The translations under genes were made by a program, and so were the position numbers. From Orientallactaga sibirica (Eukaryota > Chordata > Mammalia > Rodentia > Dipodidae): a stretch of DNA of 64,000 nucleotides. The notes below the pieces were generated by a model. It was not told the DNA's origin. It worked only from the letters and a program-made list of their open reading frames with translations, and did not search any database. This document shows positions 42,258 to 53,535 of the stretch, in pieces. Each line of letters begins with the position of its first letter. Position 1 is the stretch's first letter. Location: assembly GCA_036365145.1 (NCBI GenBank), contig JAEOAD010000001.1:105401001-105465000 (forward strand). Reading direction: 5' to 3'.

Positions 42258-42319
42258 CTTGGCATATAATAATTCAGATATCAGAAAACTGACTTGTCTT
42301 AATGTCCAGCTCGATGACT

Positions 42320-42565
42320 TTTAGGAAATTTACAAAGTTGCACAACCACCAGCACAGTTCAAATTGAGAACATTTTCATCATCCCCAACAGGGTCCTCTA
42401 ACTGGTTTGCAGTCACTTCCTACTCCCACAGCCAGCCCATGGTGACAACTAACCCACTTTCCCTGTCTAGAGATTTGTCTCTTTGGAAATGTTCATTTTG
42501 TGATATTTAGTATGTGGCTTCTTTCACTGAGCACAGTTCCTCAACCTTTGTTTAATTACCATCCA
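42320..42565 (-). mobile_element. Ancient L1 (L1M) fragment
   Basis: ACATTTTCATCATCCCCAAC, AGTCACTTCCTACTCCCACA, TGGTGACAACTAACCCACTT and GGAAATGTTCATTTTGTGAT follow an old L1 segment in order. Orientation tentative. Confidence 0.7.
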
Positions 42566-42762
42566 CTTCTCCCCCAAAATTTAATTTAAATTCTCCCTAA
42601 ACATATAAAGTAAAAATCAAGGAAGATGATTTTGTTGGGTAAAGCTGAGAGCTCAAGCCATTATAGCTAAAGTCTTTTTGCTTTGTTTTCTTTTTTGTTT
42701 TGTTTTGTTTGTTTTTTTGTCTCTGCAATACAATTTTCTCCACCATAAATGCTAGATCATTC

Positions 42763-43000
42763 GGGGCTGGAGAGATGGCTCAGTGGAACTTGTCTGCAAA
42801 GCCTAACAACTTGAGTTCAATTCCCAGTGCCCACGTAAAGCCAGAGATACAAGGTAGCACATTCATTTAAAGTTCATTTGCAGTGGCTGGAGGCCCTAAT
42901 GTGTCCTTTGCTCTCTCTCTCTTTTTCTCTCTCTCTCTTTCTGTCTCTCTCTTCCTCTCCCTCTCTCTTTCTCCTTGCAAATAAATAAATAATTTAAAAA
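42763..43000 (+). repeat. B2-superfamily SINE (DIP-like)
   Basis: GGGGCTGGAGAGATGGCTCA head, AGCCAGAGATACAAGGTAGC body, an expanded CT tract 42911-42972 and AAATAAATAAATAA tail. Confidence 0.92.
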
Positions 43001-43002
43001 AC

Positions 43003-43049
43003 TAGTCAGCCTGGGCTAGAGTGAGACCCTGCCTCAAAAACAAACAAAA
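43003..43049 (+). repeat. B1 SINE 3' end fragment
   Basis: GTCAGCCTGGGCTAGAGTGA GACCCTGCCTC then A-rich tail, without the 5' two thirds. Confidence 0.8.
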
Positions 43050-43109
43050 CCTTCCTGAGCCATTAGCCCAGTCCCCATTCAAGATAAAGCCCATGGCATT
43101 TCAACCATG

Positions 43110-43215
43110 ATCCTAAAGGATAGAATTGCTTTCAGTGCCTCAGTTTCCTCAGATCCAAACTGCAGGCTCTTGTCCTTATCTGATGCACAGGGTTGTCATG
43201 GATGTTATTTAAAAT
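43110..43215 (+). repeat. MIR SINE fragment
   Basis: TTCAGTGCCTCAGTTTCCTC, GGGTTGTCATGGATGTTATT follow MIR text. Confidence 0.65.
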
Positions 43216-44414
43216 GACATCCTTCCGGCATACAGGAAGTGGCCCTCTCTACCCCCCACCTGCCCTTGTCACTTCCGAGGGGAAAGCTGCCCCCTTTGAA
43301 ACGTGGTCCATTGTGTCAGCCCCTGTTTTGCTTCCATCCATGTCTCCCTGGATGATGTAGTGACTGATTCTCTTTGTTTCTCTTCAGGACAAACCCTGCA
43401 TTGTTTCTTAACAGGAATCTCAAGTATCTCTTTCCTTTGGCCCTTGTCTTCTGTTCTCGGCAGTTGACACCTTTCCAGGGGCCAATTGATTTCCTCTGCT
43501 ACTAAAACCTTGGTTTCCTTCAAGGGGTGGAGGTGTGTTTAATGTTGCAGGAAAAAGAACTTGGAGCAGAGAGGACAAGCTTAAGGCCAAGGCAGTGTCT
43601 CAGGGGTGTCTTGGATTAACTTCTCCTTTCTGGGAAAAGCATCCGTGCTACATGTACTAGCCTCACCAAATTATCCATGGCAAATGAGAAACGGACTCTT
43701 GAAAGTGCTTTGTAGAGACAAAGGAATGACTGGCAATAGGCACCGTGCTGTGTGAGGCTTGTCTAGTGACACTGTCCTCCCTAAGTATGGAGCCAGGGAC
43801 ACACACATCCACAGAGTCCCCTGGCATCTCTTAATAGTAACTGTCACTCCTGTAATCCTAGGCTAATGCAGGAGGTGGTTCAAGTCCAGGTGGCTCACTG
43901 AGACTCTGTCTCTGTAATCCCATGCATGGTGGAGGCTAATGCAGGAGGACCTGAAGTTCAAGTCCCCAGATGAGGGTCCCTTTGAAAGTGGGAGGACGGG
44001 GAGGAGGACAATGGAACCAATCTATGAAGTAAAACTCTGTCTATAAAAAAAAAAAAAAAATATATAGAATAAAAATAAGGTCATGTCCAGAATCTGACGA
44101 CAGCTGCTTCCCTTTGTCATCTAAGATCATGCAAAGTAGGCTCTCAGCCCAGTGTGTCAGGGGAGGAGGAAATTTCTAGAACTGGAGCCTCACTCTGAAG
44201 GCAGTAGATATGCTGTGGACACTCATAGGCTGTGAGGACCAAATGAACGCCAAGCCAAAGGAAAGGAGCGCCACTCAGCTTCTTGTACACATTGGCTTGC
44301 GTCTCTCTTCTCTTCCACCTGCTCTTTGGGGGATTGAACCTAGGACATTTGAGGCAAGTGCTCTCACACTGAGGAACTTCCTTATTCTTTATTTTTATAT
44401 TTTATATTTTTTAT
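43216..44414. other. Intergenic, no gene
   Basis: Unique sequence to about 43840, then B1-like debris (CTGTAATCCTAGGCTAATGC twice within 43850-43950), an A run at 44045 and an ID-like fragment at 44320-44377 (GGGGGATTGAACCTAGGACA). Confidence 0.55.
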
Positions 44415-44650
44415 ATTTTAAAGTTATTTAAATTTTAATTTATTTATTTGAGAGTAACAGAGAAAAAGGCAGAGAGAGAGAGAGAGGGAGAGAATGGGCA
44501 TGCCAGGGTCTAAAGCTATTACAAAGGAACTCCAGATGCATGTACCACCTTGTGCATCTGGCTTACGTGGGTACTGGGGAATTGAGTCTCAAACCGGGGT
44601 CCTTAGGCTTCGCAGGCAAATGCTTAACCACTAAGCCATCTCTCCAGCCC
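44415..44650 (-). repeat. B2-superfamily SINE (DIP-like)
   Basis: On + TTTAATTTATTTATTTGAGA to CTAAGCCATCTCTCCAGCCC, intact body. Confidence 0.92.
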
Positions 44651-44782
44651 TGACCTCTTTATTCTTAACCCTCCATCCATCTCACTATCATTTCCTTATG
44701 TTCATTGATCAGACCTGGGTGGAAGGAAGCCAATAGGCTTTCCTAGGAGCCACTGGAGACAGAAGTTAAAAGAGAGCATTCT

Positions 44783-45030
44783 GGGGGTCGGAGAGATGGC
44801 TTAGTGGTTAAGGCACTTGCTGGCAAAGCCAAAGGACTCAGGTTCAATTCCCCAGTACCCATGTAAGCCAGATGCCCAAGGTAGTGCATGTATCTGGAGT
44901 TCACGTTCAGCGGCTGGAGGCCCTAGTGTGCCCTTTCTCTCTCTCTCTTTCTCCTCTCTCTCTCTGCTTCTTTCATTCTTTCTCTCTCCCTTGCTCAAAT
45001 AAATAAATATAAATTTTTTTTTTAAAAAAA
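44783..45030 (+). repeat. B2-superfamily SINE (DIP-like)
   Basis: GGGGGTCGGAGAGATGGCTT head to CAAATAAATAAATATAAATT tail. Confidence 0.92.
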
Positions 45031-45039
45031 AGAGAGAAT

Positions 45040-45175
45040 TCTTGAGTTAGACTGCCTGGGTTGGAGTCCCAGTTGTGTGGCTTCCCGGCTGAGCAGCTTT
45101 GATGACAATAATAATCTTCTGTCTAAACCTTGTCTTCCTCAGCTGGAAGATAGAACCAAGATGCCATTTACTTCT
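45040..45175 (+). repeat. MIR SINE
   Basis: GAGTTAGACTGCCTGGGTTG GAGTCCCAGTTGTGTGGCTT is the 5' part of MIR; CTTGTCTTCCTCAGCTGGAA the middle. Confidence 0.8.
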
Positions 45176-46164
45176 AGGAGGTTTGGAAAAGACTCACTGC
45201 TACCTTTAAGGCTTGTTACAGTTTCTATGGCCTTGTGTTCTCTGGGGGAAGGGGACAGGAGCATCCTGAGCAAGGACAGCCATCTAGGAGGGAGCTAACT
45301 GCTGCTTGTCCAATATCACTTAGGATGCTCAATCACTCCCCAAGTCTGAAACCCCACATGACCATCAAGCTGTATGGCCTTGAAGACTTTCCATCTTCCC
45401 CCGGGACCCTGGTCAAAGGCAGCTGCTTCATGGGACAGCTTATAGCTTCTGTCTTTTCCACAGAGGTCTGCAATAGGGAAAGGATGTGTGGGGACACCCT
45501 AGATCAGAAACTCGTCCCCCCTCGGCCCTGTGTCTGAACCTAATGTGGCCTTCAGGAATGAATATTTGGCCTTTGTCAAAAAAAATAGATATTGGATCAT
45601 ACATATTGTTCATAAAAGCTCTTGGGGTCAGAAGTGATTTTGATTTCTGGACAGACCACTTTATTTTAAAGAGAGAGGGGTGGGTGGATGAGGACAAGGT
45701 GCTCAGAAGGTTTTTGGCACTTCATACTTTCATGTAGTCCATCTTAAAAGCAACTTGAGGGAGAGTCTTCTTTCTTTTCCTGTGGCAACTTGTGTTAGAG
45801 AAAACGTGACTTGTTTCAGGTACACTGGTTTTAGTGACCAAGGGTCTGAGCCAGATGGCCCTCCAGACAGTGAAGTGGCAGAAGGTTAACAGCTAGCACT
45901 TCTGGAGCAAAGGCCCCGATTTGTGGCACTTGTCAATGTATGTGGTGTACACGGTCCACCATGGCCAGTGTCCAGTTCACCACATGACATCATTGTACAT
46001 AGAGTTGGGAAGAGATGCTAAGAAGTATACCACTATAGACTAGGTCCTCCATGTAGACACAATGCCCTCAAGAGCACTGATAACAGTAAAAATAAGTAGG
46101 AAATGATAGATTTCAAGTGTCACCTTTGTTATTTTTGTTTGAGTATAAGTTTGTACAACTTCGA
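45176..46164. other. Intergenic, no gene
   Basis: Unique sequence. Short open frames on both strands without domains. Confidence 0.55.
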
Positions 46165-46422
46165 TTTTATTATTTTTAAAATTTTTTAAAGATTATTTAT
46201 ATATTTATTTATTTATATATTTATTTATTTGAGACAGAGAAAAGGAAAGAGAAAGAGAGGGAGAGAGAGAATGGGTATGCCAGGGCCTCTAGCCACAGCA
46301 AACAAACTCCAGACACGTGTGCCCCCCTTGTGCATTTGGTCTACGTGGGACCTGGAGAATTGAACCAGAATCCTTAGGCTTCACAGGCAAACACCTTAAC
46401 CACTAAGCCATCTCTCCAGCCC
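46165..46422 (-). repeat. B2-superfamily SINE (DIP-like) with expanded TTTA tail
   Basis: On + TTATTTATATATTTATTTAT tract (46192-46231), then GAGACAGAG and body to CTAAGCCATCTCTCCAGCCC. Confidence 0.92.
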
Positions 46423-48041
46423 ACAACTTCAGTTTTAAAGGCTGGCCTGTGGGATGACTGAACACTTAATCTGCTACCAGCCAGGATGGTCTGGATCTGG
46501 CATACTACTGCCCCCAACAGAAGCCCAGGAAAGTATTCCACTCAGCCCCAAACCTTCCTTTTGCTGGCTTCTGAAACACTGCACATAGAGGACGTCCACT
46601 CTACATGTCCAACCAAGATGGCTTCCGTATTGCCAATGCTTAGCAGGTCTGGACAACTTCAGAAAGAAGATTCAAAGATGCTCACTTTTCACCTATTCTC
46701 TCCTTGAGGGTGTGTCATGGGAAAGGAAAAGTGCTCAGAGGTCTGGAGAAATGAGAGTGGAGAATTCTACTTTCCTTCAGGGATACTTAAGAAAAGTGCC
46801 AGGGGGCCAAATCTATTCTCTGATATCCTGTCAGGAGAGCCAGGCATTGTGAGTAACCTCCTACACAGCAAGGCATAAGGTCAGAGCTGAGGCCCTGTGC
46901 AGGCTGGAGGCCAGCTTGGCTCCTGTGCACAGCTCTGGGACTGGCCATAAGAGGTGGCCAGCAGGAAGCTGTTGCTTTCAGCTGCCTGTACCCCTGCCTT
47001 ACCCATGATTCCCCTTGGCTTCTGCTTGCCCTGGGAGCTGACTGGAGCATTATCCTGAAAGAAAGGCATCCAGGCTGAATGGGCAGTGTCTGCTTTCTGA
47101 AGGGAGGGGTGCGTCTCTTCTGCCCCGTGACTGCTTGGCTCCTGGCCCCGCACCATTATGGAAGGACAAAGCTGACACACGCAACAATCACACAACAATC
47201 TCCTCTCAGCCCTTTCTTCTTGATGATTGTTATGAGTCTGCTTCAAATCCGCAGTTCCTTGGGCTTGTGGCTGGTGAGGCCTTTGGCCAAAGTGTATGGG
47301 GGCCGCCTCTCCCTCCTCGCAGGCCCCTCGCCCTCATGGGCCCAGGCTCTCTGCTGTCTCTTTGACAAAATACATAAAACCGATACTGATCGGTTAACAT
47401 ACATGACATCTTTAAACTTTAATCCATTTTCCTCCTCTCAACGCGGCGGGCTGGCCTCTGAGATGTGCCCATCCATTGTTCCCTGTCAAAGCCTTCTTGA
47501 GTGGATTTCCCACTGAGTCACTTTTGTGTGAGTCACATCAAGATTACAGGTAGCGGAGAAGAAAAAGCAGAGAAGAGAAGGTTAGCCCCTCATTTCAGAC
47601 TTTAAGAAAAATCTACCAGCAGGTGCCAGTTGGAGTGGGTAACACACATGAAAGACAAAGTCCATGCTGGGTCGCCGTGTCACCAGAGGAGTTTTTCAGG
47701 GAGAAGCACACAAAAACACGCATTGTCGTGGTCGCACACAGAGACATAAATTTAGGAACATGTTCGCTCTTCACCTGAACATAGTTAGCTCTGATAATGA
47801 GGAACAATGAACCCGAATGAAGCCTCTAGACCAAGTAGGGAGAGAGAGCGTGGATGCTCACTCATTCTGCGACGGTGCTCTGGACCCTCACCCAGCGTCC
47901 ACCACTGCTGACCCTTGGCTGCTCCCAGCTCTCCTCCCATGCTCTTGCTCAGAGCTTGATAGCAAGGGTATGAAGGATACATGTTCAATGGGAGATTTGT
48001 GGTTTCTGTGCCACTTCTAAATCTTCCAAGCTGGAGAAGAA

Positions 48042-48042
<1 letters not shown>
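46423..48042. other. Intergenic, unique, candidate regulatory block inside
   Basis: No SINE over 1.6 kb. 47050-47560 looks like conserved regulatory DNA (see findings). Open frames overlap on both strands and are not credible genes. Confidence 0.6.

Positions 48043-48073
<31 letters not shown>
48043..48073. repeat. (TG)n microsatellite
   Basis: About 15 TG units. Confidence 0.92.
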
Positions 48074-48074
<1 letters not shown>

Positions 48075-48625
48075 ACTGAGGTCCTCTTGGGTGTGTAGCT
48101 CATAGTGGGAAGTGTGGAAATCACCTGTTCTTATTCTCTGCATGGCAATGAGAGTCAAGAAGCGGTGGCTGGAGACATGAGCTAACAGATGGAGGAGGAG
48201 AGGGGCTGTACTCAGGCTGGCTGGCTTGAGTCTCCATGCCACTTCCTTTAGTGTGGGACCGTAGCAAACTGCTCCATTTCCAAGTGTCTCACTCTCTTCT
48301 ACAAGGTGGGAGAGCTCTGTCTCCCAGACTCAAGAGTAAATGAAATTTCCCTCAACAGCATAGCTCACTGGAGTCCCATGAAAATGCAGGCCGTCAGCGG
48401 TGTGTCCAGGCACATGTGTCCATCCCAAAATTAGAGAAAGCAGTGGGCTAGCATGAAGTGAAAGTAGTAGGTCCCATGATTCTTGTTCAATCTTTCCACT
48501 CAGTCTGGAGATGGAGGCAGCGGTCCCCTTCTCCTGGCTCAAGGAATGGAGATCAAGGAAGACAGAATCACACATTCAAGGTGACACAGCAAACTGACAG
48601 ACGCAGGAGTATGACCAAGCCTCCC

Positions 48626-48627
<2 letters not shown>
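48074..48627. other. Intergenic with MIR-like debris
   Basis: Weak MIR text at 48245-48350 and, in antisense, 48500-48612 (CAAGGTGACACAGCAAACTG). No gene. Confidence 0.5.

Positions 48628-48662
<35 letters not shown>
48628..48662. repeat. (CA)n microsatellite
   Basis: About 17 CA units. Confidence 0.92.
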
Positions 48663-48667
<5 letters not shown>

Positions 48668-48894
48668 TAACTCAAACATGACCGTCGGTGACCTGAGAAG
48701 TAAGGCGCAGCAGTGTTTTGAGACAATTTACAAATATTTGGAGCAAGGGATGTTGAAAGAAAAATGGCTTGGAGATTTCCCTTTAGTTAATTAAAAATGA
48801 ACCACTCTCCAGAACCTCCCATTTGCTAAGTGTCCTGGCAAGGCCAAGTCTCTTGGTGAATGAGGCTTGGACCAAATGTTCGCCAGGGCACTGC

Positions 48895-49015
48895 TAGTTT
48901 AGCCTAGCGGTTCAACAGCTGGGTGTGTCTTGCCTCTGCCACTTCCTGGCTGGTTGCCTTTGGGAAAGTTACTTGGTCTCTTAAAATCTCTGAATATTTT
49001 TTCCCTGCTTAAAAG
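48895..49015 (+). repeat. MIR SINE fragment
   Basis: CTCTGCCACTTCCTGGCTGG TTGCCTTTGGGAAAGTTACT matches MIR 5' text. Confidence 0.75.
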
Positions 49016-49030
49016 TAATTAAGGCTTAGA

Positions 49031-49203
49031 AGCCGGGTGTGGTGGGACATGCCTTTAATCCCAGCACTTGGGAGGCAGGGATAGGAGGATCACTGTGAGT
49101 TTGAGGCCACCCTGAGACTACAGAGTGAATTCCAGGTCAGTCTGGGCTAGAATGAGACCCTACCTCAAAAAACCAAAATAATAATAATAATTAATAATAA
49201 TAA
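49031..49203 (+). repeat. B1 SINE with (AAT)n tail
   Basis: GCCGGGTGTGGTGGGACATG, full body including GAGGCCACCCTGAGACTACA, then AATAATAATAATAATTAATA. Confidence 0.94.
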
Positions 49204-49300
49204 AGACGTAATTTGTACAGAGTAGTATTTTTACTTTTTGGCGCACAGTTCTATAAACGTTGGAAAAATATATACAGCGTTTGGATCACTCCTGCAGTCA

Positions 49301-49328
49301 GTGCGTGCGTGTGTGCGCGCGCGCGCAC
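49301..49328. repeat. Alternating purine-pyrimidine tract
   Basis: GTGCGTGCGTGTGTGCGCGC followed by GCGCGCAC, unbroken R-Y alternation over 28 nt. Confidence 0.85.
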
Positions 49329-49329
49329 A

Positions 49330-49645
49330 GTCACTGTGTGTATGGCGGGTGTGGTGGGCGTGCACATATGGAGCTTGGAGGACAACTTTCAACTTCAGAT
49401 GTTGGTCCTTGATTTCTCTCTTGCTTGAGGCGTGGTCTCTTTGTTGTTCCCTGCTGCATTCACCAGACAAGCTGGCTCGCCAGTACCTGATTCTCCTGTC
49501 TTTGCCTCCTATAGCTCTGTAAGCACGTTGGGATTAGAGAGCTGCTACCATGTCTGGCTTTTACTTGGGTGCTGGGGATCTGAACTGCAGTCCTCGTGCT
49601 TATATGGCAAGTACTTTATCCACTGAGCCATCTCTCCCCAGCCCC
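49330..49645 (-). repeat. Rodent composite repeat
   Basis: GTGTGTATGGCGGGTGTGGT start, CAAGCTGGCTCGCCAGTACC, GTTGGGATTAGAGAGCTGCT and a tRNA-SINE-like end CTGAGCCATCTCTCCCCAGC. Same arrangement as 40470-40747. Confidence 0.65.
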
Positions 49646-49649
49646 TATT

Positions 49650-50040
49650 CCTGAGTATGGGAGAACTAATTTGCTGATGTGTTACTCAATGGAAGGATAT
49701 TTGCATTGCTTGCAATATGAGGTGATTGTGAGTAAAGCTGCTAGAAATGTGCGCCTCCATGTTTGGTTTCACTCGGATAAACACCCAGGAGTGTGCTTGC
49801 TTGTGCAAGCAGAGTGAGTGTGTATTTCTTTTTAAAAGAAACTGTCATGTTGTTTTCCGGAGTGGCAGTACCATTTTTTTTGTTGTTGTTTTTTGTTTTT
49901 TGGGTTTCTTTGCACTGCCACCACAGTCCATGAGAGTTCCAGGCACCCTGCACCCTCATGTTCACTTGCTCTCCACTATCCATTTGTAAAATGTTTAGCC
50001 ATTCTAATAGGTGTGTGGGCTTTGGTTTTGAGTCTGTGAC
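49650..50040 (-). mobile_element. Ancient L1 (L1M) fragment, antisense
   Basis: TGATTGTGAGTAAAGCTGCT, AACACCCAGGAGTGTGCTTG, TGTTGTTTTCCGGAGTGGCA, CTCTCCACTATCCATTTGTA and CCATTCTAATAGGTGTGTGG follow the reverse of the L1 ORF2/3' end in order. Interrupted by a T/GTT tract at 49874-49907. Confidence 0.78.
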
Positions 50041-51790
50041 TGGAGACCATAATTGTGCCTTTGTGGAGCTCTGATGCAAGCGAGCTGACAGGGTTTGTGG
50101 AAAGCACTTAGCATGGTGCCTGGCGTACAAGGAGGGTTTGCTAAACACGAGTGGCTTTATTTATTATTCTGTCCCAGCCCGACTTTCCTGCACGTGATGG
50201 ATATTGTACATTATGCCTCCCGAGGTCCCTTCCCTCGCATGAACACATCAGGCTGTATTGGTCCCAATTGCTCCAGGGCTCTGAGAAGAGACCATTCTGT
50301 GTCTCTGTTTTAAATCAGGCTCTGTTTTGTCTCCCTGGCTCTGCAAAGGGACTGAGCAGTGGCTGCTGGCAGCAAGCCAGAACAGTCCCCGAGAGCTCTG
50401 AGGCTGAGCTTTGGTGAGCAAGCCCTAGGCACGAGCCCTCCTATGTAGCCTGGGGCCTGGGGGTTTTTCTTGGCTTGCTCCCACCATGCTGCCGGGCTGC
50501 CTTGCTGGCCTGGCCTGCCAGCTCTGAGCTCCCAACCAGAAGTACAGGGACGCTACACATGGTTCCCTATTAAACATGGTTTATCAAAGAGACCGAGAAA
50601 AGAAAATCCCAAGGGCACAGGGGCCTTTGTGAGAGGGTAGGGGCCTTGAAGATCATGGGGAGAAACCATATAGATGTTCCTTTCAAAACAGGAGTCATTG
50701 GGCTTATTATAGTGGTCACCACTGGAAGCCAGACATGGGAACATTCAGGCTCCTTCCTGACAGTGGCCCCACAAAGTGGTATTAATGTTCCAGGTAGCCT
50801 GATATTCAACAGTCACTCAAACTCCCACGGTTTTGGGCAGCCTGGAAGCAGACCCAAAGATATGACAGGACCAGCTTAAGTAATCCAGACAGCAAACCTA
50901 AAGCAATGTGGGGTGGATCCAAAGGCATCAAGAAGCCAGGCAGTATGCCATGTGCCTTATTCATGCAAATGTAAGGCTGAGAGATAACGCGTGGCATCCC
51001 AAAGTGGTTCTAAAGAAACCAGATAAAGAAGTCAAATGTGAGGAACAAGAAACAGAGGTGACAGGTGACAAGTAGGGTCTCAACTGCTTATATGTCCCTC
51101 CTGGGAAAATATAGCCCTGTGGGTGCCTTGCTTTGACAAGTACATGATATGGACAGTCCACATTTAGTGTCTAGGTTACCTTCCAAATGGCTTCTCAGGA
51201 CCACCAGGTGTACTCTGCCACCTATGGGTGATGCTGGGAGCATCCTGTCCTTGAGTCACTGGGATCATTGTCATAGACACCACTGCTCTGGGGAAGATGG
51301 GTCTAACAAGCAGAGGGCTTACGTTCTGTGCATCATACCCAAACAAAGCTCAGACATGGAGAGCTCTTTGTGTGGGGGGTAGAGGCTGAGCCTGAAGTCA
51401 TGTTGGCCCATCAAGGGCTGTCAGAAAGGGATTGCCACCTTTGGCCACCCCATTCATCCAGGAAGATCTGGGAACCAGAGGAGACAAGGCTCTGGCGCTT
51501 GGTGCCAGGATTCTGAAGGAGGCCAGTGAGGCTGCCCTGTTCCATTGGCTAATGGCTCGGTGTGGCACCCTGCGAGAATGTAACCCAGGGCCCAGGGAGG
51601 GAACTTCAGAATTCATCAGGATGTGGGTTGGACTGGGGGTGGTTTAGAGGGAGGCATTAGAGAAGCAAAAGCACAGAAAGCAAACAATGGGGAACCTCGT
51701 TTGCTCAGCTTCTGGAACTCAGGCTCTCTCTCCCTCCCATCCATTGTCATCAAGACATCCATTGATAGTGTGAAATATTGCTGTTTTAGT
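50041..51790. other. Intergenic, unique, no gene
   Basis: 1.75 kb without a recognised repeat. Several 60-90-codon open frames on both strands, none with a domain. Confidence 0.55.
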
Positions 51791-51975
51791 CTGGGCTTCT
51801 GTAACAAATGACCGGAGTGTAGGTTTTAAACAACAGGTATTATTCCTCATGGTTCTGGAGGCTCACAAGATCTTGACAAATTTGGTGTGTGAAGAGGGGT
51901 CCTATTCCTATTCCTGATTGCATATGGGGGTGGTCTTCTCATATCCTCACATGTAGAGTGGAAAGCAAGCTCTTT
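51791..51975 (+). repeat. Ancient interspersed repeat
   Basis: TCTGGGCTTCTGTAACAAAT, TTTTAAACAACAGGTATTAT, TCATGGTTCTGGAGGCTCAC and TCTTCTCATATCCTCACATG are in the order of a common old mammalian repeat; family name uncertain. Confidence 0.6.
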
Positions 51976-51984
51976 CTGGTCTTC

Positions 51985-51985
51985 A

Positions 51986-52020
<35 letters not shown>

Positions 52021-52245
52021 ATATAAGGAGGTCAGAGTGTTTCAAACCTCTCCTTGTTTCAGGCCGGGACTCTTACTGTTGTTCACCACTGCGTTCTCCA
52101 AGCTAGCTGGCCCATGTGCTCTTGGGAAATTCTCTGCGTCCACCTCCTTTCTTGCTGCAGGCATGCTGAGATTATAGACCTCGGCTGTGGCATCCAGCTT
52201 TTACCTGGGTTCTAGGGAACTGAACACAGGTCATCACTTCATTTA
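51985..52245 (-). repeat. (TG)n plus rodent composite repeat
   Basis: (TG)n 51988-52019, then AAGGAGGTCAGAGTGTTTCA, CCAAGCTAGCTGGCCCATGT and TTTTACCTGGGTTCTAGGGA, as in 49330-49645 but truncated. Confidence 0.65.
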
Positions 52246-52360
52246 CTGCCTTTCACGTGTCTTTTCATAAAGGCAACACGATCTCCCTCTGCCATCATGA
52301 CTGTAATCAAATCTTCCCCAACCTGCCATATTGAGGGGGAAAGTTTCAGCATATGTACCC

Positions 52361-52409
<49 letters not shown>

Positions 52410-52879
52410 AGGGGTGGGGAGAAACAAACATTCAGCCCAACACAGTCTACCTACACATTCTCTCCCCAGGTATCCTGACCTAGGACTCCAATGTTAAATG
52501 TTACCTAAAGCGATCTTCACATCTGCATGCCCAGTCTTGTTTTCCTCCAGAACTTCAGTCGTGTGTCACCAATCCTGAAATGACACTCCCTTTAGAGACC
52601 GAATAGACACCCGGAAATGGACGGGGCCTAGTAAATGTTGACGGTCTCTTCAAGTTTTGTCCTCCTCTGTCCTTTCCCCTGTTACGGTGAAAGGCATTTC
52701 CATCCACCCCATTTCTTTGATTCCTTATTACCACCACCCCACATCTAATCCAGGAGTCCTTTCTATCGATTTCATTTTTTTTGACCATGAACAAGTGCAA
52801 ATAATTCTTCCTGCCCACCTGGATCCATTCAGTTTCCAACATCATTATGATGTGATGTCTTCTTAGCTTAAGCCAACAT
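52246..52879. other. Intergenic, no gene
   Basis: Unique sequence around a (TG)n tract at 52363-52405. Confidence 0.55.
52363..52405. repeat. (TG)n microsatellite
   Basis: About 21 TG units. Confidence 0.93.
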
Positions 52880-53535
52880 CGGCTGCTCCTTGGACTGGCA
52901 GAGTAGCTTCCTATCTGGTCTCTGCATTTCTATTCTTATCTCCGTCCCTCCATCCCATTCTATGTGGTGGTCATGCTAATCTTTTAAAATTATAAATTAT
53001 ATCTCTTCACTCCTCACCTAAAACCCTTCAGTAGTCTTCCATTCCACTTGACCAAAATAGAATTATCATGGGCCACCAGACTCTACAGAAACAGGCCCCT
53101 GTCTATTTTACCAGCCTTATCTCAAGCATGCGCTCTTTGGCTCAATGCATTCCATCACAATGACTTATATTCTGCTTCAATTTCACCCATCTTAAGACTC
53201 TGCACTAGTTGTCCCTTTCCTGGAATGCTGCTCTTCATATTCGTCCTTCACATGGCCGACTCTTGTTTTCATCTTTTGTCATTTCCTAGAGAGTCTTTCC
53301 CCCTCTGTCCAACCTAAAGTGCCCACCAGCTCAAGCTCTATCACTGGTCTATTTTAATTGTCCCTGCACCACTCGTCACTCTTTGACTACGCTCCTCATT
53401 GTCTGTGATTTCCTATCCTTCCCTGAGAACAAAGAACTTGCATGTCTCCCCACCGCATGCCCAGCACTTGGCAAGGTGCTTTGGCTGTTAAAGGTATTCA
53501 ACAAATACTTAATGCATGAGCGAGTAAGCAACTGA
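52880..53535 (+). mobile_element. L2 LINE 3' end (ancient)
   Basis: Landmarks in order: AAAACCCTTCAGTAGTCTTC, CTTTCCTGGAATGCTGCTCT, TCTAATTTCC-type spacer, CCCAGCACTTGGCAAGGTGC and the terminal ATTCAACAAATACTTAATGC. Matches the conserved 3' end of LINE2, sense orientation. Confidence 0.82.

Noticed and set aside
6242..45103. Scattered CTTTGAT heptamers (6242, 6486, 8680, 23790, 37406, 45097) as Wnt response elements
   Set aside because: The number is close to what chance predicts for a heptamer in 64 kb on two strands; only the intron 7 pair is kept as a weak finding.
49231..49522. Cys/Ala/Arg-rich frames over the GCGC tract
   Set aside because: Simple-sequence translation with no supporting feature.
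34874..52405. Arrays of CA/TG repeats as CRISPR-like or satellite structures
   Set aside because: They are ordinary dinucleotide microsatellites; there are no spacers or higher-order units.
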